A stretch of 64,000 nt of DNA from Micromonospora inaquosa (GCF_003857055.1 NZ_QGSZ01000217.1:88410-152409); one strand, 5' to 3'; positions 26,178-35,345 are shown, counted from the stretch's first letter. Numbers and translations: made by a program. The notes: generated by a model not told the origin, from the letters alone.

Positions 26178-27308
26178 TCATCGCGGGCCGTCCAGCGGGA
26201 AGGTGGCCCGTACGGTGAAGCCGTGGTCGTCGTGCGCGGCGGTCCGCAGTGTGCCGCCCAGGGCGGTGACCCGCTCCCGCATTCCCCGCAGGCCCACGCC
26301 CGGGGTCAACGGCTCCGCCGGTGACGCCCGACCGTCGTCGGTGACCGCGACGGTCAGCCCCGCCGGGGCGTACTCCACCTGGATGTGCGCGGTCGCGGGG
26401 CCGGCGTGGCGGGCCACATTGGTCAGGGCTTCCTGAATGACCCGGTACCCGGCCTGGTCGACGTCGTCGGGCAGGTCCCCGCGCTGACCGGTGACGGTCA
26501 CCTGCACCGGTACGCCGACCGCCCGGGTCCGCTCGGCCAACTCGTCCACCCGGGCCAGCCCGACGCGGTCGGCGTCGGTGGGTGCGCGCAGGACGTCGAG
26601 GGTGGTGCGTAGTTCCCGCATCGCCGCGCCGCTGGCCTCCTGGATCGCCAGCAGCGTGGCCGACGGCGCATCGCCGTGCTTGCGGGCCAGGTGCACGGCG
26701 ATTCCGGCCTGCACCTTGATCACCGAGATGCTGTGGGTCAGCGAGTCGTGCAGGTCGCGGGCGATGCGCAGGCGCTCCTCCCCGGCTCGCCGCAACGCCA
26801 TCTCCTCGCGGGTGCGTTCGGCTTCGATCGCCCGCTGCTCGACCTGCTCCAGGTACGCCCGGCGTTGCCGCCCGACGAGCCCGGCGACGTTGGCCGCCAC
26901 GAACCAGCCGAGCAGCAGGGCCGTCCGCTCAAGGATCAACTGACCCGGCTGGCCGGCCGGCGCCATCGAGATGTCGCGGGCCAGGAAGCCACCGAGGAAG
27001 GCGAGGCTGGCCACGACGGCGGCCGACCGGTGCCCCTGCCAGGCGGCGAGGTAGACCGCGCCCAGAACGGGGAACGCGGCGGACACCCCGGGGTGTACCC
27101 GGAGGTGAACGGCCAGCATGGCGACGGTGACCACACCCAGCGCCACCACCGGGTAGCGCCGGCACGCCGCCAGGGCCACCGCCATGGCCAGGACCAGGGC
27201 GACGTCGAGCACCTCGACCGCCGCGGCGTCCGGGGTGAGCGCGGCGTTGCCGAGCAGGAGGACGCCGAGGGCGAGACCGCCGAGGGCGTACGGGAGGTCG
27301 CGGCGCAT
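26178..27308 (-). CDS. Membrane sensor histidine kinase (NarL-partner type)
   Basis: 376 aa. About five or six membrane helices (1-145), a short coiled linker (150-175), then a HisKA_3 domain with H187 in IARDLHDSLTHSISVIK, and an HATPase domain with N-box IQEALTNVARHA and G-box GVGLRGMRERV. No extracellular sensor domain, so the membrane part itself probably senses. ATG at 27308 lacks a ribosome site, but TACAGT 8 bases upstream could be a -10 box for a leaderless message. Paired with the next gene's response regulator. Confidence 0.93.
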   Translation of the reverse strand: MRRDLPYALGGLALGVLLLGNAALTPDAAAVEVLDVALVLAMAVALAACRRYPVVALGVVTVAMLAVHLRVHPGVSAAFPVLGAVYLAAWQGHRSAAVVASLAFLGGFLARDISMAPAGQPGQLILERTALLLGWFVAANVAGLVGRQRRAYLEQVEQRAIEAERTREEMALRRAGEERLRIARDLHDSLTHSISVIKVQAGIAVHLARKHGDAPSATLLAIQEASGAAMRELRTTLDVLRAPTDADRVGLARVDELAERTRAVGVPVQVTVTGQRGDLPDDVDQAGYRVIQEALTNVARHAGPATAHIQVEYAPAGLTVAVTDDGRASPAEPLTPGVGLRGMRERVTALGGTLRTAAHDDHGFTVRATFPLDGPR

Positions 27309-27353
27309 GGTCGCACTGTAGAACGGCAGTCGTCGGTGGAGCATCCCGCGCGC

Positions 27354-27374
27354 GTGGTACCTGCGGCGTACCAC
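27354..27374. promoter_or_regulatory. Inverted repeat in divergent promoter region
   Basis: GTGGTAC at 27354-27360 and GTACCAC at 27368-27374 (7-bp perfect arms, 7-base spacer), midway between the kinase start (27308) and the AhpD-like start (27453). NarL-type regulators bind spaced inverted repeats, so this is a candidate site for the adjacent response regulator. Confidence 0.5.
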
Positions 27375-27452
27375 GGGTGCGGTATCGGCGGTGTGGCAAG
27401 TGTCTGCGCCGGCACGACGCTTTCCCGGCCCGCCGGAACAAGCATCGAGCCC

Positions 27453-28442
27453 ATGACATACCGCTTCTTCACCCCCACGCCGGCGAGGGCGGCCACCGGC
27501 CTCACCGCGGCGGTCTACCAACAGTCGCGCGACGACTTTCTCGGGCCCTTGCCGACGTTCCAGGCGCTCTCTGCCGTGCCGGACGTGCTGGCCGCGACCT
27601 GGGCGCTGATGCGGGAGGCACTGCTCGCCGGGGACACGCCCCGGGTGGACCGTGAACTCGTCGCGGCCGCGGTGTCCCGGGCCAACCGCTGTCAGTTCTG
27701 CGTCGACGCCCACGTGCTGCTGCTGCACGCCCTGGGCGCGCCGAAGCTGGCCGAGGCCGTCGCCCAAGGCGAGACGCCAGCCGAGCCGAACCACGCCCAG
27801 CTCGTCGGCTGGGCGCAGGCCAGTCGCAGCCCCGCAGCCGCCGACTGGACCAACCCGTACCGCGTGGAGATCACCGGCACCCTGCTCGCCTTCCACTTCA
27901 TCAACCGGGTCGTCTCGGCGTTGCTCGACCCGGATCTGCTCCCCGGCGGCCTGCAACGCTCCCCACTGGTGCGTTCGGTCGGGGGCCGGCTCTACGCCAG
28001 GGCGGCCCGGGAGCCGAAGGAACCCGGCCGGAGCCTCCCGCTCCTCGACGTCGAGGCGACGGCAGCACCGGCCTGGGCGGGGGAAAGCCCGGTCGGTGTC
28101 GCCTACGCGTCGTTGCGCAACGCCGCCACCCGGGGTGGGGAGCTGCTGGGCGAGGTGGCGCGCGAGACCGTCACGGCCACCGTGCGCTGGGAGGACGGCC
28201 GGTTCCCGGCCCGACCCGGGGACTGGGCCGTCGACCTGGTGCGCGATGTGCCGGGCACGGACCGCATCGGGACCCGGATCGCGTTGCTGGCGGCGTTCGC
28301 GCCCAGCGCGATCAGCCCGGGCGACGTCGCGCTCTGGCGGCTCTCCCACCCCGCCGACGCCGACCTCGTGCGGTTGGTCGCGTACGGGGCGATCACGGCC
28401 ACCGATCATGTCGCCCGGGCCCTCGCCTCGGCGCACCTCTAG
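27453..28442 (+). CDS. AhpD/carboxymuconolactone decarboxylase-like protein
   Basis: 329 aa. The AhpD signature CxxCxxxH is present as C80-QF-C83-VDA-H87 (NRCQFCVDAHVLLLHALG), the redox pair and proton relay of alkylhydroperoxidase-type proteins. Longer than simple AhpD domains (about 150-200 aa); the C-terminal half (about 190-329) is probably a second, cysteine-free copy-like region (GDVALWRLSHPADADLVRLV). First gene of a three-gene operon with a small membrane protein and a multicopper oxidase, divergent from the two-component system. Probably a peroxide-handling protein. Confidence 0.85.
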   Translation: MTYRFFTPTPARAATGLTAAVYQQSRDDFLGPLPTFQALSAVPDVLAATWALMREALLAGDTPRVDRELVAAAVSRANRCQFCVDAHVLLLHALGAPKLAEAVAQGETPAEPNHAQLVGWAQASRSPAAADWTNPYRVEITGTLLAFHFINRVVSALLDPDLLPGGLQRSPLVRSVGGRLYARAAREPKEPGRSLPLLDVEATAAPAWAGESPVGVAYASLRNAATRGGELLGEVARETVTATVRWEDGRFPARPGDWAVDLVRDVPGTDRIGTRIALLAAFAPSAISPGDVALWRLSHPADADLVRLVAYGAITATDHVARALASAHL

Positions 28443-28452
28443 GAGGTAACCC

Positions 28453-28905
28453 ATGCGCAAGGCATTCGTCGCCATCACCGCGCTGACGCTCGTCGCGTTC
28501 GCCCTGCAGTTCATCCTCGCCGCAGTGGGCGGGTTCACGAAACCCGCCGGCGACGACGCGTACGCGTTGCACAGCGTCAACGGCATGGTGGTCATCCCGG
28601 TTCTCACAGTGCTCACCGCCGTGTTCGCCGCGCTGGCGAAGGCGCCGGGAAGGCTCATCGGGCTGGCGGTCCTGCCGATCGGCCTCGTCGTCCTCCAGCC
28701 GCTCATCGCCACGCTCGCCAACGCGTTCACTGACGCGTCGGGCGTCAGCACTCCGCTCGGCCTCACCATCGGTGGGCTGCACGCACTCAACGGAATCATC
28801 GCGGTGCACGTCGTCGTCGGCGTCCATCGGGCGGCGCGGAAGCTCGACGAGCCGGTGCCGGCCGGCGCGGGTCGGCTGCTCACCCCGGAAGGAGAACCGG
28901 CATGA
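28453..28905 (+). CDS. Small four-helix membrane protein (DUF6220-like)
   Basis: 150 aa with about four membrane helices (5-27, 43-63, 70-88, 105-127). Histidines lie at helix ends (ALHSVNGM, GLHALNGIIAVHVVVGVHRA), as in proteins that hold heme or quinone, but no heme motif is proven. The sequence resembles the DUF6220 group of actinobacteria. Located 10 bp after the AhpD-like gene with an AGGAGG site, and overlapping the multicopper oxidase start by 4 bp (ATGA), so the three products are made together. Confidence 0.75.
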   Translation: MRKAFVAITALTLVAFALQFILAAVGGFTKPAGDDAYALHSVNGMVVIPVLTVLTAVFAALAKAPGRLIGLAVLPIGLVVLQPLIATLANAFTDASGVSTPLGLTIGGLHALNGIIAVHVVVGVHRAARKLDEPVPAGAGRLLTPEGEPA

Positions 28906-30641
28906 CCACCGGGTCACTGCTCGCGGCCGACCTCGTGATCGCGGTCCTCGCGTCCGCCGCCTGGCTGGGTGGTGGCGCCGCGTCCGCGGTCCGCCGCCGG
29001 CCACTCGCCCTGGGACTGGCGGCCGTCGCGCTGCTCGCCACGCTCGCCCGCGCGGTCACGATCACCGCGCTGGCCCGCGCCGGCTGGTGGTTCGCCGCGG
29101 AGAAGGTCCTCATCGCCGCGCCCCTGTCGCTCGCGGCGGTCGGCGTCGCCGGTCCGCGACTGCTGCGGGCCCCGGGTGACATCCGGGCCGTCGCGGTCCC
29201 GCTTCTCTTCGCCGGGTACGCCACGAGCAGCGCCCTGCTCGTGACGGTCCTGCACGGCTACCCGGCGTCGGCCGGGGCGGGGCTGCTCGCGGTCGCCGGG
29301 GTCGTCGCGGCGACGCTGATCTCGGGGCGTGCCCTCGACGCGCGCCCGTCCCGGACGCTGTCCCGGGTGGCCGTCGTGGCGGCGGGCGCGGCGCTGGTGA
29401 CCGGAACCGGACTGACCGTCGCCTCCGGTGCCGCGCCCGGCGTACCCCATGATCATGATTATCCGGTGGCCCGGATCGCCGCCGAACCCACCAGGCGCTT
29501 CACCCTGACCGCCGGGACCGCCACGGTGAACGCGGGCGGCCGGGACGTCGCGGCGTGGGCGTTCAACGCGCAGGTACCCGGACCTGAGTTGACCGCCACG
29601 GTCGGCGACGTCCTGGAGGTGACGCTGCGCAACCGGGACATCGGGCGCGGCGTCACGCTGCACTGGCACGGGTACGACGTGCCGAACGATCAGGACGGGG
29701 TGCCCGGGGTGACGCAGGCGGCGGTGCGACCCGGGCAGGAGTTCGTCTACCGGTTCCGCGCCGATCAGGCCGGGACGTACTGGTACCACACGCATTCGGC
29801 CTCCGACGTCGGCGTGCGGATGGGTCTCTACGGTGTGCTGCTGGTGCGACCGGGGCCGGTGACCGGCCTCGACGTCACAGTGCCGGTGCACACCCTGGCG
29901 GGCCGTCCGTTGCCCGCGCCGAGGGTGGAGCGGGCCGAGGCCGGCGTGCCGGTGCGGTTACGGCTGATCAACACCGACAGCACGACGCACCGGTACGCCC
30001 TGGCCGGGACCGCGTTCCGGGTGGCCGCGATCGACGGTGTCGACCTGCGGGGCCCGACGCCACTGGTGGACACCGCCATCCTGATCCCGGCCGGGGGTCG
30101 CTACGACCTGGTCTTCGACGCGCCGGCGACCCCGGTGTCGCTGTTCGTCGACGGGCGGGCGGTCTACTCGACCGGCGCGGTGTCGACGGTGACCGACGCC
30201 TGGCCGGTGCTCGATCCGCTCGGCTACGGCGCGTCCGCTCCGGTGCCGTGGTCCCGGTTCGACAGGACGTTCACCCTCGTTCTCGATCGCGGCCTCGATC
30301 TGCGCAGATTGCTGCCGCGCTACGCCCACACCGTCAACGGCGCGGCTGACCCGGACATCCCACCGCAGGTCGTACGCCTGGGCGACGTTGTGCTCTTCAC
30401 GATCGTCAACCGGTCGCAGGTCGTGCACCCGTGGCACCTACACGGCCACCACGTCCTCGTGCTGGCCCGCGACGGAGGGCCGGCGACCGGAAGCCCGCTG
30501 TGGCTGGACTCGTTCGACGTCCGTCCGGGCGAGGTGTGGAAGGTGGCCTTCCGGGCCGACAACCCGGGAATGTGGGCCAACCACTGCCACAACCTGGCGC
30601 ACGCCGATGCCGGGATGACGCTGCATCTGTTGTACTCCTGA
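28902..30641 (+). CDS. Membrane-fused multicopper oxidase
   Basis: 579 aa fusion. Residues 1-175 contain about six membrane helices; residues 195-579 are cupredoxin domains. Copper ligands are complete: HWHG (H254, H256), YHTH (H296, H298), HPWHLHGHH near residue 500, and the terminal motif H561-C562-H563 with H567 and M572 (type 1 copper, methionine axial ligand). The oxidase part should face outside. Family activity is four-electron reduction of O2 coupled to oxidation of metals, phenols or other donors. The helical N-terminus is unusual for the family and suggests electron input from the membrane. ATG overlaps the previous stop by 4 bp. Confidence 0.92.
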   Translation: MTTGSLLAADLVIAVLASAAWLGGGAASAVRRRPLALGLAAVALLATLARAVTITALARAGWWFAAEKVLIAAPLSLAAVGVAGPRLLRAPGDIRAVAVPLLFAGYATSSALLVTVLHGYPASAGAGLLAVAGVVAATLISGRALDARPSRTLSRVAVVAAGAALVTGTGLTVASGAAPGVPHDHDYPVARIAAEPTRRFTLTAGTATVNAGGRDVAAWAFNAQVPGPELTATVGDVLEVTLRNRDIGRGVTLHWHGYDVPNDQDGVPGVTQAAVRPGQEFVYRFRADQAGTYWYHTHSASDVGVRMGLYGVLLVRPGPVTGLDVTVPVHTLAGRPLPAPRVERAEAGVPVRLRLINTDSTTHRYALAGTAFRVAAIDGVDLRGPTPLVDTAILIPAGGRYDLVFDAPATPVSLFVDGRAVYSTGAVSTVTDAWPVLDPLGYGASAPVPWSRFDRTFTLVLDRGLDLRRLLPRYAHTVNGAADPDIPPQVVRLGDVVLFTIVNRSQVVHPWHLHGHHVLVLARDGGPATGSPLWLDSFDVRPGEVWKVAFRADNPGMWANHCHNLAHADAGMTLHLLYS

Positions 30642-30654
30642 TCGCGGATGCCGG

Positions 30655-30660
30655 TAGTTT
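30655..30660 (+). promoter_or_regulatory. -10 box for a leaderless OsmC message
   Basis: TAGTTT at 30655-30660 ends 6 bases before the OsmC ATG at 30667. No ribosome site is present, which fits a transcript starting at the ATG. The gene may therefore have its own promoter as well as read-through from the oxidase operon. Confidence 0.45.
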
Positions 30661-30666
30661 TCAGGC

Positions 30667-31110
30667 ATGACTGAGGACACCTTCCGTTCGGTGGCGATCG
30701 AGCGCACCAGCCTGGGCAACTACGTCGCGCGGAATGTCCGTGGCGGGTCCGTGTCGCTGGGCACGGGCGAGGACGGCAGTTTCACGCCGGTGGAACTGCT
30801 GCTGGCCGCCATCGGCGGCTGCAGCGCGGTGGACGTGGACCACATCACCGGCCGCCGCGCGGAGCCGACCGAGTTCGCCGTCGCCGTCACCGGTGACAAG
30901 ATCCGGGATGAGGCTGGCGGAAACCGGATGCGGAACCTGCGGGTCGAGTTCACCGTGACGTTCCCGGAGGGCGCGGACGGCGACCAGGCCCGTGCGGCGC
31001 TACCCCGGTCGCTGCAGCAGTCGCACGATCGGTTGTGCACCGTCTCCCGTACCGTCGAGCTCGGCACTCCCGTGTCGATCGCCGAGGTTTCCGGGCCCAC
31101 TGGAGACTGA
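30667..31110 (+). CDS. OsmC-family peroxiredoxin-like protein
   Basis: 147 aa, the usual size. The two family cysteines are present: C52 in LAAIGGCSAVD and C124 in HDRLCTVSRTV, which together reduce organic hydroperoxides in OsmC/Ohr proteins. Cytoplasmic, dimeric by family. Follows the multicopper oxidase by 25 bp, giving a run of redox genes (AhpD-like, multicopper oxidase, OsmC). Confidence 0.92.
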   Translation: MTEDTFRSVAIERTSLGNYVARNVRGGSVSLGTGEDGSFTPVELLLAAIGGCSAVDVDHITGRRAEPTEFAVAVTGDKIRDEAGGNRMRNLRVEFTVTFPEGADGDQARAALPRSLQQSHDRLCTVSRTVELGTPVSIAEVSGPTGD

Positions 31111-31168
31111 CCGCCATTGAGCACGGCTACTCAGGTCCGGTGCGGTTCGAACATGTGAGGGTGACGGC

Positions 31169-32254
31169 ATGCGTCGACTAGGTGTGCCAATGCTGATCGT
31201 TCTCGCCGTGGCGGTGGGCTGCGCCGAGCCGAATGCCCGGCCGGGTCGCCCGGACCAGACGGTCGCGGCGCCGGTTCCCACCGAACTGCTCGCCGACGGC
31301 AGCGTCCCCTGGGCCGACCTGAAGATCACGGACGAGGACCTCAACGGTCGCCCGCCCGAGCCGAGGCGGCCGGCCGCCGGCACCGAGCCGTGCCGTGCGG
31401 AGCAGCTGACCGGCCGGCTCACCAACTGGACCCGGCCGGGCACCGGAGGCGAGAAGCCTCGCGGCTTCGACAGCGCGATCGGCAAGCTCATCGGCGAAGT
31501 GGACGTGCGGAACTCGTCGAAGGTGGAGTGCACCCTGCAGGGCGAGGTGCCCACCACCATGCTCGTCGCTGGCCGTGAGATCCCGATGCTCTACACCCAC
31601 GGCATCAACGAGGAGGGCCGCAGCCGGGTCGTCGCCGTGCCGGCTGGTGGCCACGCCAGCCTGCGCCTGGACTGGTCCGGGCCGTTCTGCCTGCCGACCG
31701 TCGGGCTGTTGGAGCTCGCGATCGAGCTGCCGCACGACGGTGGCACCCTCCGCGCGCCGGTCGCCGCCGACGAGCGCCCGGGCTGCCCGCGGGGGGAGGG
31801 GGTCAATCCCCGGGCACAGGGGACGCTGTCCGCGAGTGGCTTCACCGAGCCGGTGGCGGTGTCGAGGCCCCCGTCCTCGCCGCTCGATCAGCTCACCGTC
31901 GCCGTTGAGGGGCCGTCAACCGCGGTCGCCGGGTCGCGCGCCACCTTCCGGGTGACGCTCGGCAACCCGACCGACGGCCCGCTCGCGTTGGATCCCTGCC
32001 CGGCCTACCTGATGGAACGGTTCTCGCTCGGCGACGCGAGCAACGACGCGGTGAACTCGTCCCAGCTGTACCGGCTGAACTGCGGGCCGCTTCCGCAGAT
32101 CCCCGCCGGCGGCAACGCGGTGTTCGAAATGGTCGTCGAGGTGCCGGCCTCGATGCGGGCCGGGCGTGAGCTGACCGTGACGTGGAAGTTCTATCTGCCG
32201 CACTACGTGCAGGGAAACGATCAGCTCGGGGTGCTCACCCTCACGGTCGGCTGA
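31169..32254 (+). CDS. Secreted lipoprotein, function unknown
   Basis: 361 aa. Signal peptide MRRLGVPMLIVLAVAVG with lipobox cysteine C18. The mature protein has two beta-rich halves: about 70-200 (resembles DUF4232-like folds, e.g. GEVDVRNSSKVECTLQGEVP) and about 235-361 (TFRVTLGNPTDGPLALDPCPAY). Cysteines pair-wise in each half. No enzymatic motif. ATG at 31169 follows a GAGGGTGA ribosome-like site. Monocistronic; 186 bp separate it from the GH62 gene. Confidence 0.75.
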   Translation: MRRLGVPMLIVLAVAVGCAEPNARPGRPDQTVAAPVPTELLADGSVPWADLKITDEDLNGRPPEPRRPAAGTEPCRAEQLTGRLTNWTRPGTGGEKPRGFDSAIGKLIGEVDVRNSSKVECTLQGEVPTTMLVAGREIPMLYTHGINEEGRSRVVAVPAGGHASLRLDWSGPFCLPTVGLLELAIELPHDGGTLRAPVAADERPGCPRGEGVNPRAQGTLSASGFTEPVAVSRPPSSPLDQLTVAVEGPSTAVAGSRATFRVTLGNPTDGPLALDPCPAYLMERFSLGDASNDAVNSSQLYRLNCGPLPQIPAGGNAVFEMVVEVPASMRAGRELTVTWKFYLPHYVQGNDQLGVLTLTVG

Positions 32255-32331
32255 GGAGCGTCGCTCCCGAGCCGGCCGCACCCGGAAAATCGACTGCTGT
32301 CGAGAACAGGGCATCGATGTTATTGAGTGCA

Positions 32332-32345
32332 TGGGAGCGCTCCCG
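32332..32345 (+). promoter_or_regulatory. CebR-like operator before GH62
   Basis: TGGGAGCGCTCCCG matches the actinobacterial CebR box TGGGAGCGCTCCCA at 13 of 14 positions. It lies 96 bp before the CBM2-GH62 start. CebR is a LacI-family repressor of cellulose genes in Streptomyces (established); no cebR gene is in this window. Confidence 0.8.
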
Positions 32346-32440
32346 TACCATACCTGACGCGGCCTGTTAACGCTCACATTCGTCACTGAGCATCGACCAC
32401 CACCATCATGTAGGCCGCCGTCCCGCGAGGAGGGTGCTAT

Positions 32441-33841
32441 ATGACCAGATCCAGAGTCACCAGCGCAGGTCTGGTTGTGGCCGGCGTCGGCTTACTGGTG
32501 TCGTCGACAGTTGTCGCAGCGCTGCCGGCCGGCGCCGCGGCCGAGGGCTGTTCGGTGAACTACGCCGTGTCGTCACAGTGGCAGGGCGGCTTCGGCGCCA
32601 ACGTGGCGATCACGAACCTGGGCGATCCGTTGAGCAGTTGGACGTTGACCTGGTCCTACGGCGCCGGGCAGACGGTCACGCAGGCCTGGAACACGTCGTT
32701 GACGCAGAGCGGGTCCGCGGTGACGGCGAGGAACGTGAGCTACAACGGCTCGGTCCCGACCAACGGCACGGTGTCGTTCGGGTTCAACGGTTCGTGGACG
32801 GGCAGCAACCCAGACCCGACGAGCTTCGCTCTGAACGGCGTCACCTGCACCGGTGGCACGACGCCGACCACTCCACCGCCGTCGACGCCGCCGACGGACC
32901 CGCCGCCGACGACTCCACCGCCCACCCAGACCTGCGACCTTCCCTCGACGTACCGGTGGTCGTCGACGGGCGTGCTGGCGCAGCCGAGGTCGGGGTGGGT
33001 GTCGTTGAAGGACTTCACCGTTGCCCCGTACAACGGTCAGCAGTTGGTCTACGCCACCACCCACGACACCGGGACCAGGTGGGGTTCGATGAACTTCGGG
33101 TTGTTCTCGAATTATTCGCAGATGGGTTCGGCCAGTCAGAACGCGATGAACTCGGGGACTGTGGCGCCGTCGTTGTTCTACTTCGCGCCGCGCAGCATCT
33201 GGGTGTTGGCGTATCAGTGGGGTGGTCCGGCGTTCTCGTATCGGACGTCGTCGGATCCGACGAACCCGAATGGGTGGTCGTCGCCGCAGACGTTGTTCAG
33301 TGGGAGCATCACCGGTTCGGGTACGGGTCCGATCGATCAGGCGGTGATCGGTGACGGGTCGAACATGTACCTGTTCTTCGCCGGGGACAACGGCAAGATC
33401 TATCGGGCGAGCATGCCGATCGGGAACTTCCCGGGTAGTTTCGGGTCGAACTACACGACGATCATGAGTGACACGACGAACAACCTGTTCGAGGCGGTGC
33501 AGGTGTACAAGCTGCAGGGTCTGAACAAGTACCTCATGATCGTTGAGGCGATTGGTTCGCAGGGTCGGTACTTCCGGTCGTTCACGGCCACGAGCTTGGG
33601 TGGGTCGTGGACGCCGCAGGCGACGTCGGAGAGCAACCCGTTCGCGGGTAAGGCGAACAGTGGTGCGACCTGGACCAACGACATCAGCCACGGTGAGCTG
33701 TTGCGGACCAGCGCGGACCAGACGATGACGGTCAACGCCTGCAACCTGCAGCTGCTCTACCAGGGTCGTTCGCCCAGCTCCAACGGTGTCGACTACGGTC
33801 TGCTGCCGTACCGGCCGGGTCTGCTGACCCTGCAGCGCTGA
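32441..33841 (+). CDS. Secreted CBM2-GH62 alpha-L-arabinofuranosidase
   Basis: 466 aa. Signal peptide (1-34), CBM2 (about 36-137, [19 protein letters not shown] ... VTC, with disulfide cysteines at both ends), Pro/Thr linker (138-163), then GH62 (about 165-466). GH62 catalytic residues are in place: D191 in [11 protein letters not shown]299 in GPIDQAVIG and E351 in [11 protein letters not shown]. Removes arabinose side groups from arabinoxylan; CBM2 tethers it to cellulose or xylan. A CebR-like box is upstream and a hairpin terminator follows. From about 33080 the third codon positions are much richer in G/T (tat, aat, ggt, tcg) than in neighbouring genes, hinting at a different origin for the catalytic part. 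Confidence 0.95.
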   Translation: MTRSRVTSAGLVVAGVGLLVSSTVVAALPAGAAAEGCSVNYAVSSQWQGGFGANVAITNLGDPLSSWTLTWSYGAGQTVTQAWNTSLTQSGSAVTARNVSYNGSVPTNGTVSFGFNGSWTGSNPDPTSFALNGVTCTGGTTPTTPPPSTPPTDPPPTTPPPTQTCDLPSTYRWSSTGVLAQPRSGWVSLKDFTVAPYNGQQLVYATTHDTGTRWGSMNFGLFSNYSQMGSASQNAMNSGTVAPSLFYFAPRSIWVLAYQWGGPAFSYRTSSDPTNPNGWSSPQTLFSGSITGSGTGPIDQAVIGDGSNMYLFFAGDNGKIYRASMPIGNFPGSFGSNYTTIMSDTTNNLFEAVQVYKLQGLNKYLMIVEAIGSQGRYFRSFTATSLGGSWTPQATSESNPFAGKANSGATWTNDISHGELLRTSADQTMTVNACNLQLLYQGRSPSSNGVDYGLLPYRPGLLTLQR

Positions 33842-33868
33842 CCTCATGTGATCAAGCTCGACTGAAAA

Positions 33869-33901
33869 CGGGCGGGCTCGGCGTCACGCCGAGCCCGCCC
33901 G
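33869..33901. terminator. Strong hairpin terminator after GH62
   Basis: Perfect 15-bp stem CGGGCGGGCTCGGCG with a 3-base loop TCA, 27 bp after the GH62 stop. Confidence 0.85.
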
Positions 33902-34310
33902 CACCACGCCGAGTGCAGTTGATCCTTCGGCCGCGCAGGGTCCTCGCCTCCCGACCAGGGCCCGGTCGGTTCCAGCGCTTCAGCGAGACAGGCCCTTCTG
34001 ATCTCTACAAGAGGGGCGGTGGCCAGGCCCGGATGGACGACGTTCTCGGCACCCGCAGGCCAGTCGAGGCGCGGGATCCGCAGCGCATATGCGCTGCGGC
34101 ACCGAGGGCGAACATCGTGACGGCGGTGACGCCAGGACCGTTGAGGTGGTGGAGGGCTGGATGGGCCAGGCCCAGGCCGCCATGATGACGCCGACACCCG
34201 ATCCGCTCCGTCAACAACCTCCTGGCCAGCAACAGCTAGCCCGTGGACGTCATGCCGGAACCGCCCGACAGTGGCGGCGCAGTGCGATGCGAGCGACGCC
34301 CCACTGCACC
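33902..34310. other. Non-coding or decayed stretch
   Basis: About 410 bp with no convincing gene on either strand. Lower coding bias than neighbours. A reverse-strand frame near 34020-34230 contains a short hydrophobic run (VTAVTMFALGAAAH) that might be the remnant of a small membrane protein, but no start or full domain is left. Confidence 0.5.
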
Positions 34311-35345
34311 TCACACAGTGGCCTGCGCGGCCGCGCTCGCTAGATCGGCGGACGGGCCTCGCCGACGCAGGCCGCTGGCAAGGCACAGCAGTACGCCGAG
34401 CGTTAGCCACGTTGCGAGGACGATGACCGGATGGGTGGCGCCGTGGCCGTCGAAGAAGGCGGTGGATCGCAGCAGCCGGCCACTCGCACCGGGTGGTAGC
34501 AGTTGGCCGAGCGTGCCGGACCAGCCGGGTAGCATTTCGGGCGCGGTCGCGGTGCCCGCCAAGGGGTTGCCGATGAGCATCATGGTGGCCGCCCCCAGGC
34601 CGAGCCCGGTGTATCCGAGCAGGGACTCCAGCCCCAGGAGGCTCAGGGAGGTGGCCGCGACGCTCAGGGCGACCGCGCCGGTGTTCGCCCAGTAGGAGCC
34701 GGTCAGGGAGCCGAGCCAGAACTGCAGAATGGCGCTTACGGCGAGGCCGCCGGTGACGGCGAAGGCGAGCGTTCCGATGACCCGGCGGGTGGTGCCAAGG
34801 ACGAGTCTCGTCAGCAGAAATGCGGCCAGCAGACCGCCCATGACCAAGGGTAGGGCCGCGGCGGCCAGCCCGGCGCCACGCGGGTCGTCGGCCGGCAGTG
34901 GGGCGAGGTCGCGGATGGCGGCCTCCGGCTTGGCGCCCTGGGACTGCTGCGGCTGGCTGAGCGCGGTGGCGATGTTGTTGAGGGTCTGGGCGACGGCTGT
35001 GCTGCCGGCGGAGGCGAGGATGACCTGTGGTGCGCCGGAGCTTACGTCGATCGCCCCGTACACTTCGCGGTCACGGATCAACTGTTCGGCGGCGGCGGTG
35101 TCGACGACTTCGGTGATTTCGAAGGCGTCGGGAAGGCGCTCGTCGAGCGCGACGCGGATCTGTCTGACCGTAGGTGCCGGTCCGGCGACGGCGATCGGCA
35201 CGTCGTGCGCCGACGAGTGTACCGAGGGCCAGGCGAAGGCGGTCAGGAGCACGCTGACGGCCACCGTAAGCAGGGCGACCGCTCGGGCCACCGCCGACCA
35301 GGGCGACGGCGACGCGTTGGTTGCGGGCTGGGCCTGGACGGCCAT
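34311..35345 (-). CDS. ABC-2-like multi-pass membrane protein
   Basis: 344 aa. One helix at about 20-40, an extracellular domain of about 130 residues (45-170: IRVALDERLPDAFEITEVVD, REVYGAIDVSSGAPQVILAS), then about five or six helices (175-335). This is the topology of YhgE/Pip- or ABC-2-type exporter permeases, here without an ATPase next to it. ATG at 35345 has a GGAGGAA site 7 bases upstream. A second ATG at 35375 overlaps the stop of the broken oxidoreductase upstream (ATGA), a trace of an older operon. Substrate unknown. Confidence 0.75.
   Translation of the reverse strand: MAVQAQPATNASPSPWSAVARAVALLTVAVSVLLTAFAWPSVHSSAHDVPIAVAGPAPTVRQIRVALDERLPDAFEITEVVDTAAAEQLIRDREVYGAIDVSSGAPQVILASAGSTAVAQTLNNIATALSQPQQSQGAKPEAAIRDLAPLPADDPRGAGLAAAALPLVMGGLLAAFLLTRLVLGTTRRVIGTLAFAVTGGLAVSAILQFWLGSLTGSYWANTGAVALSVAATSLSLLGLESLLGYTGLGLGAATMMLIGNPLAGTATAPEMLPGWSGTLGQLLPPGASGRLLRSTAFFDGHGATHPVIVLATWLTLGVLLCLASGLRRRGPSADLASAAAQATV

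Noticed and set aside
26178..28883. A 901-aa reading frame joining the histidine kinase with upstream sequence
   Set aside because: The kinase begins at 27308 with its membrane domain; the extra part is antisense to the AhpD-like and membrane protein genes and has no protein character.
34005..34232. Small membrane protein gene on the minus strand
   Set aside because: Only one short hydrophobic run, no ribosome site and poor codon bias; kept as possible remnant within the non-coding stretch.
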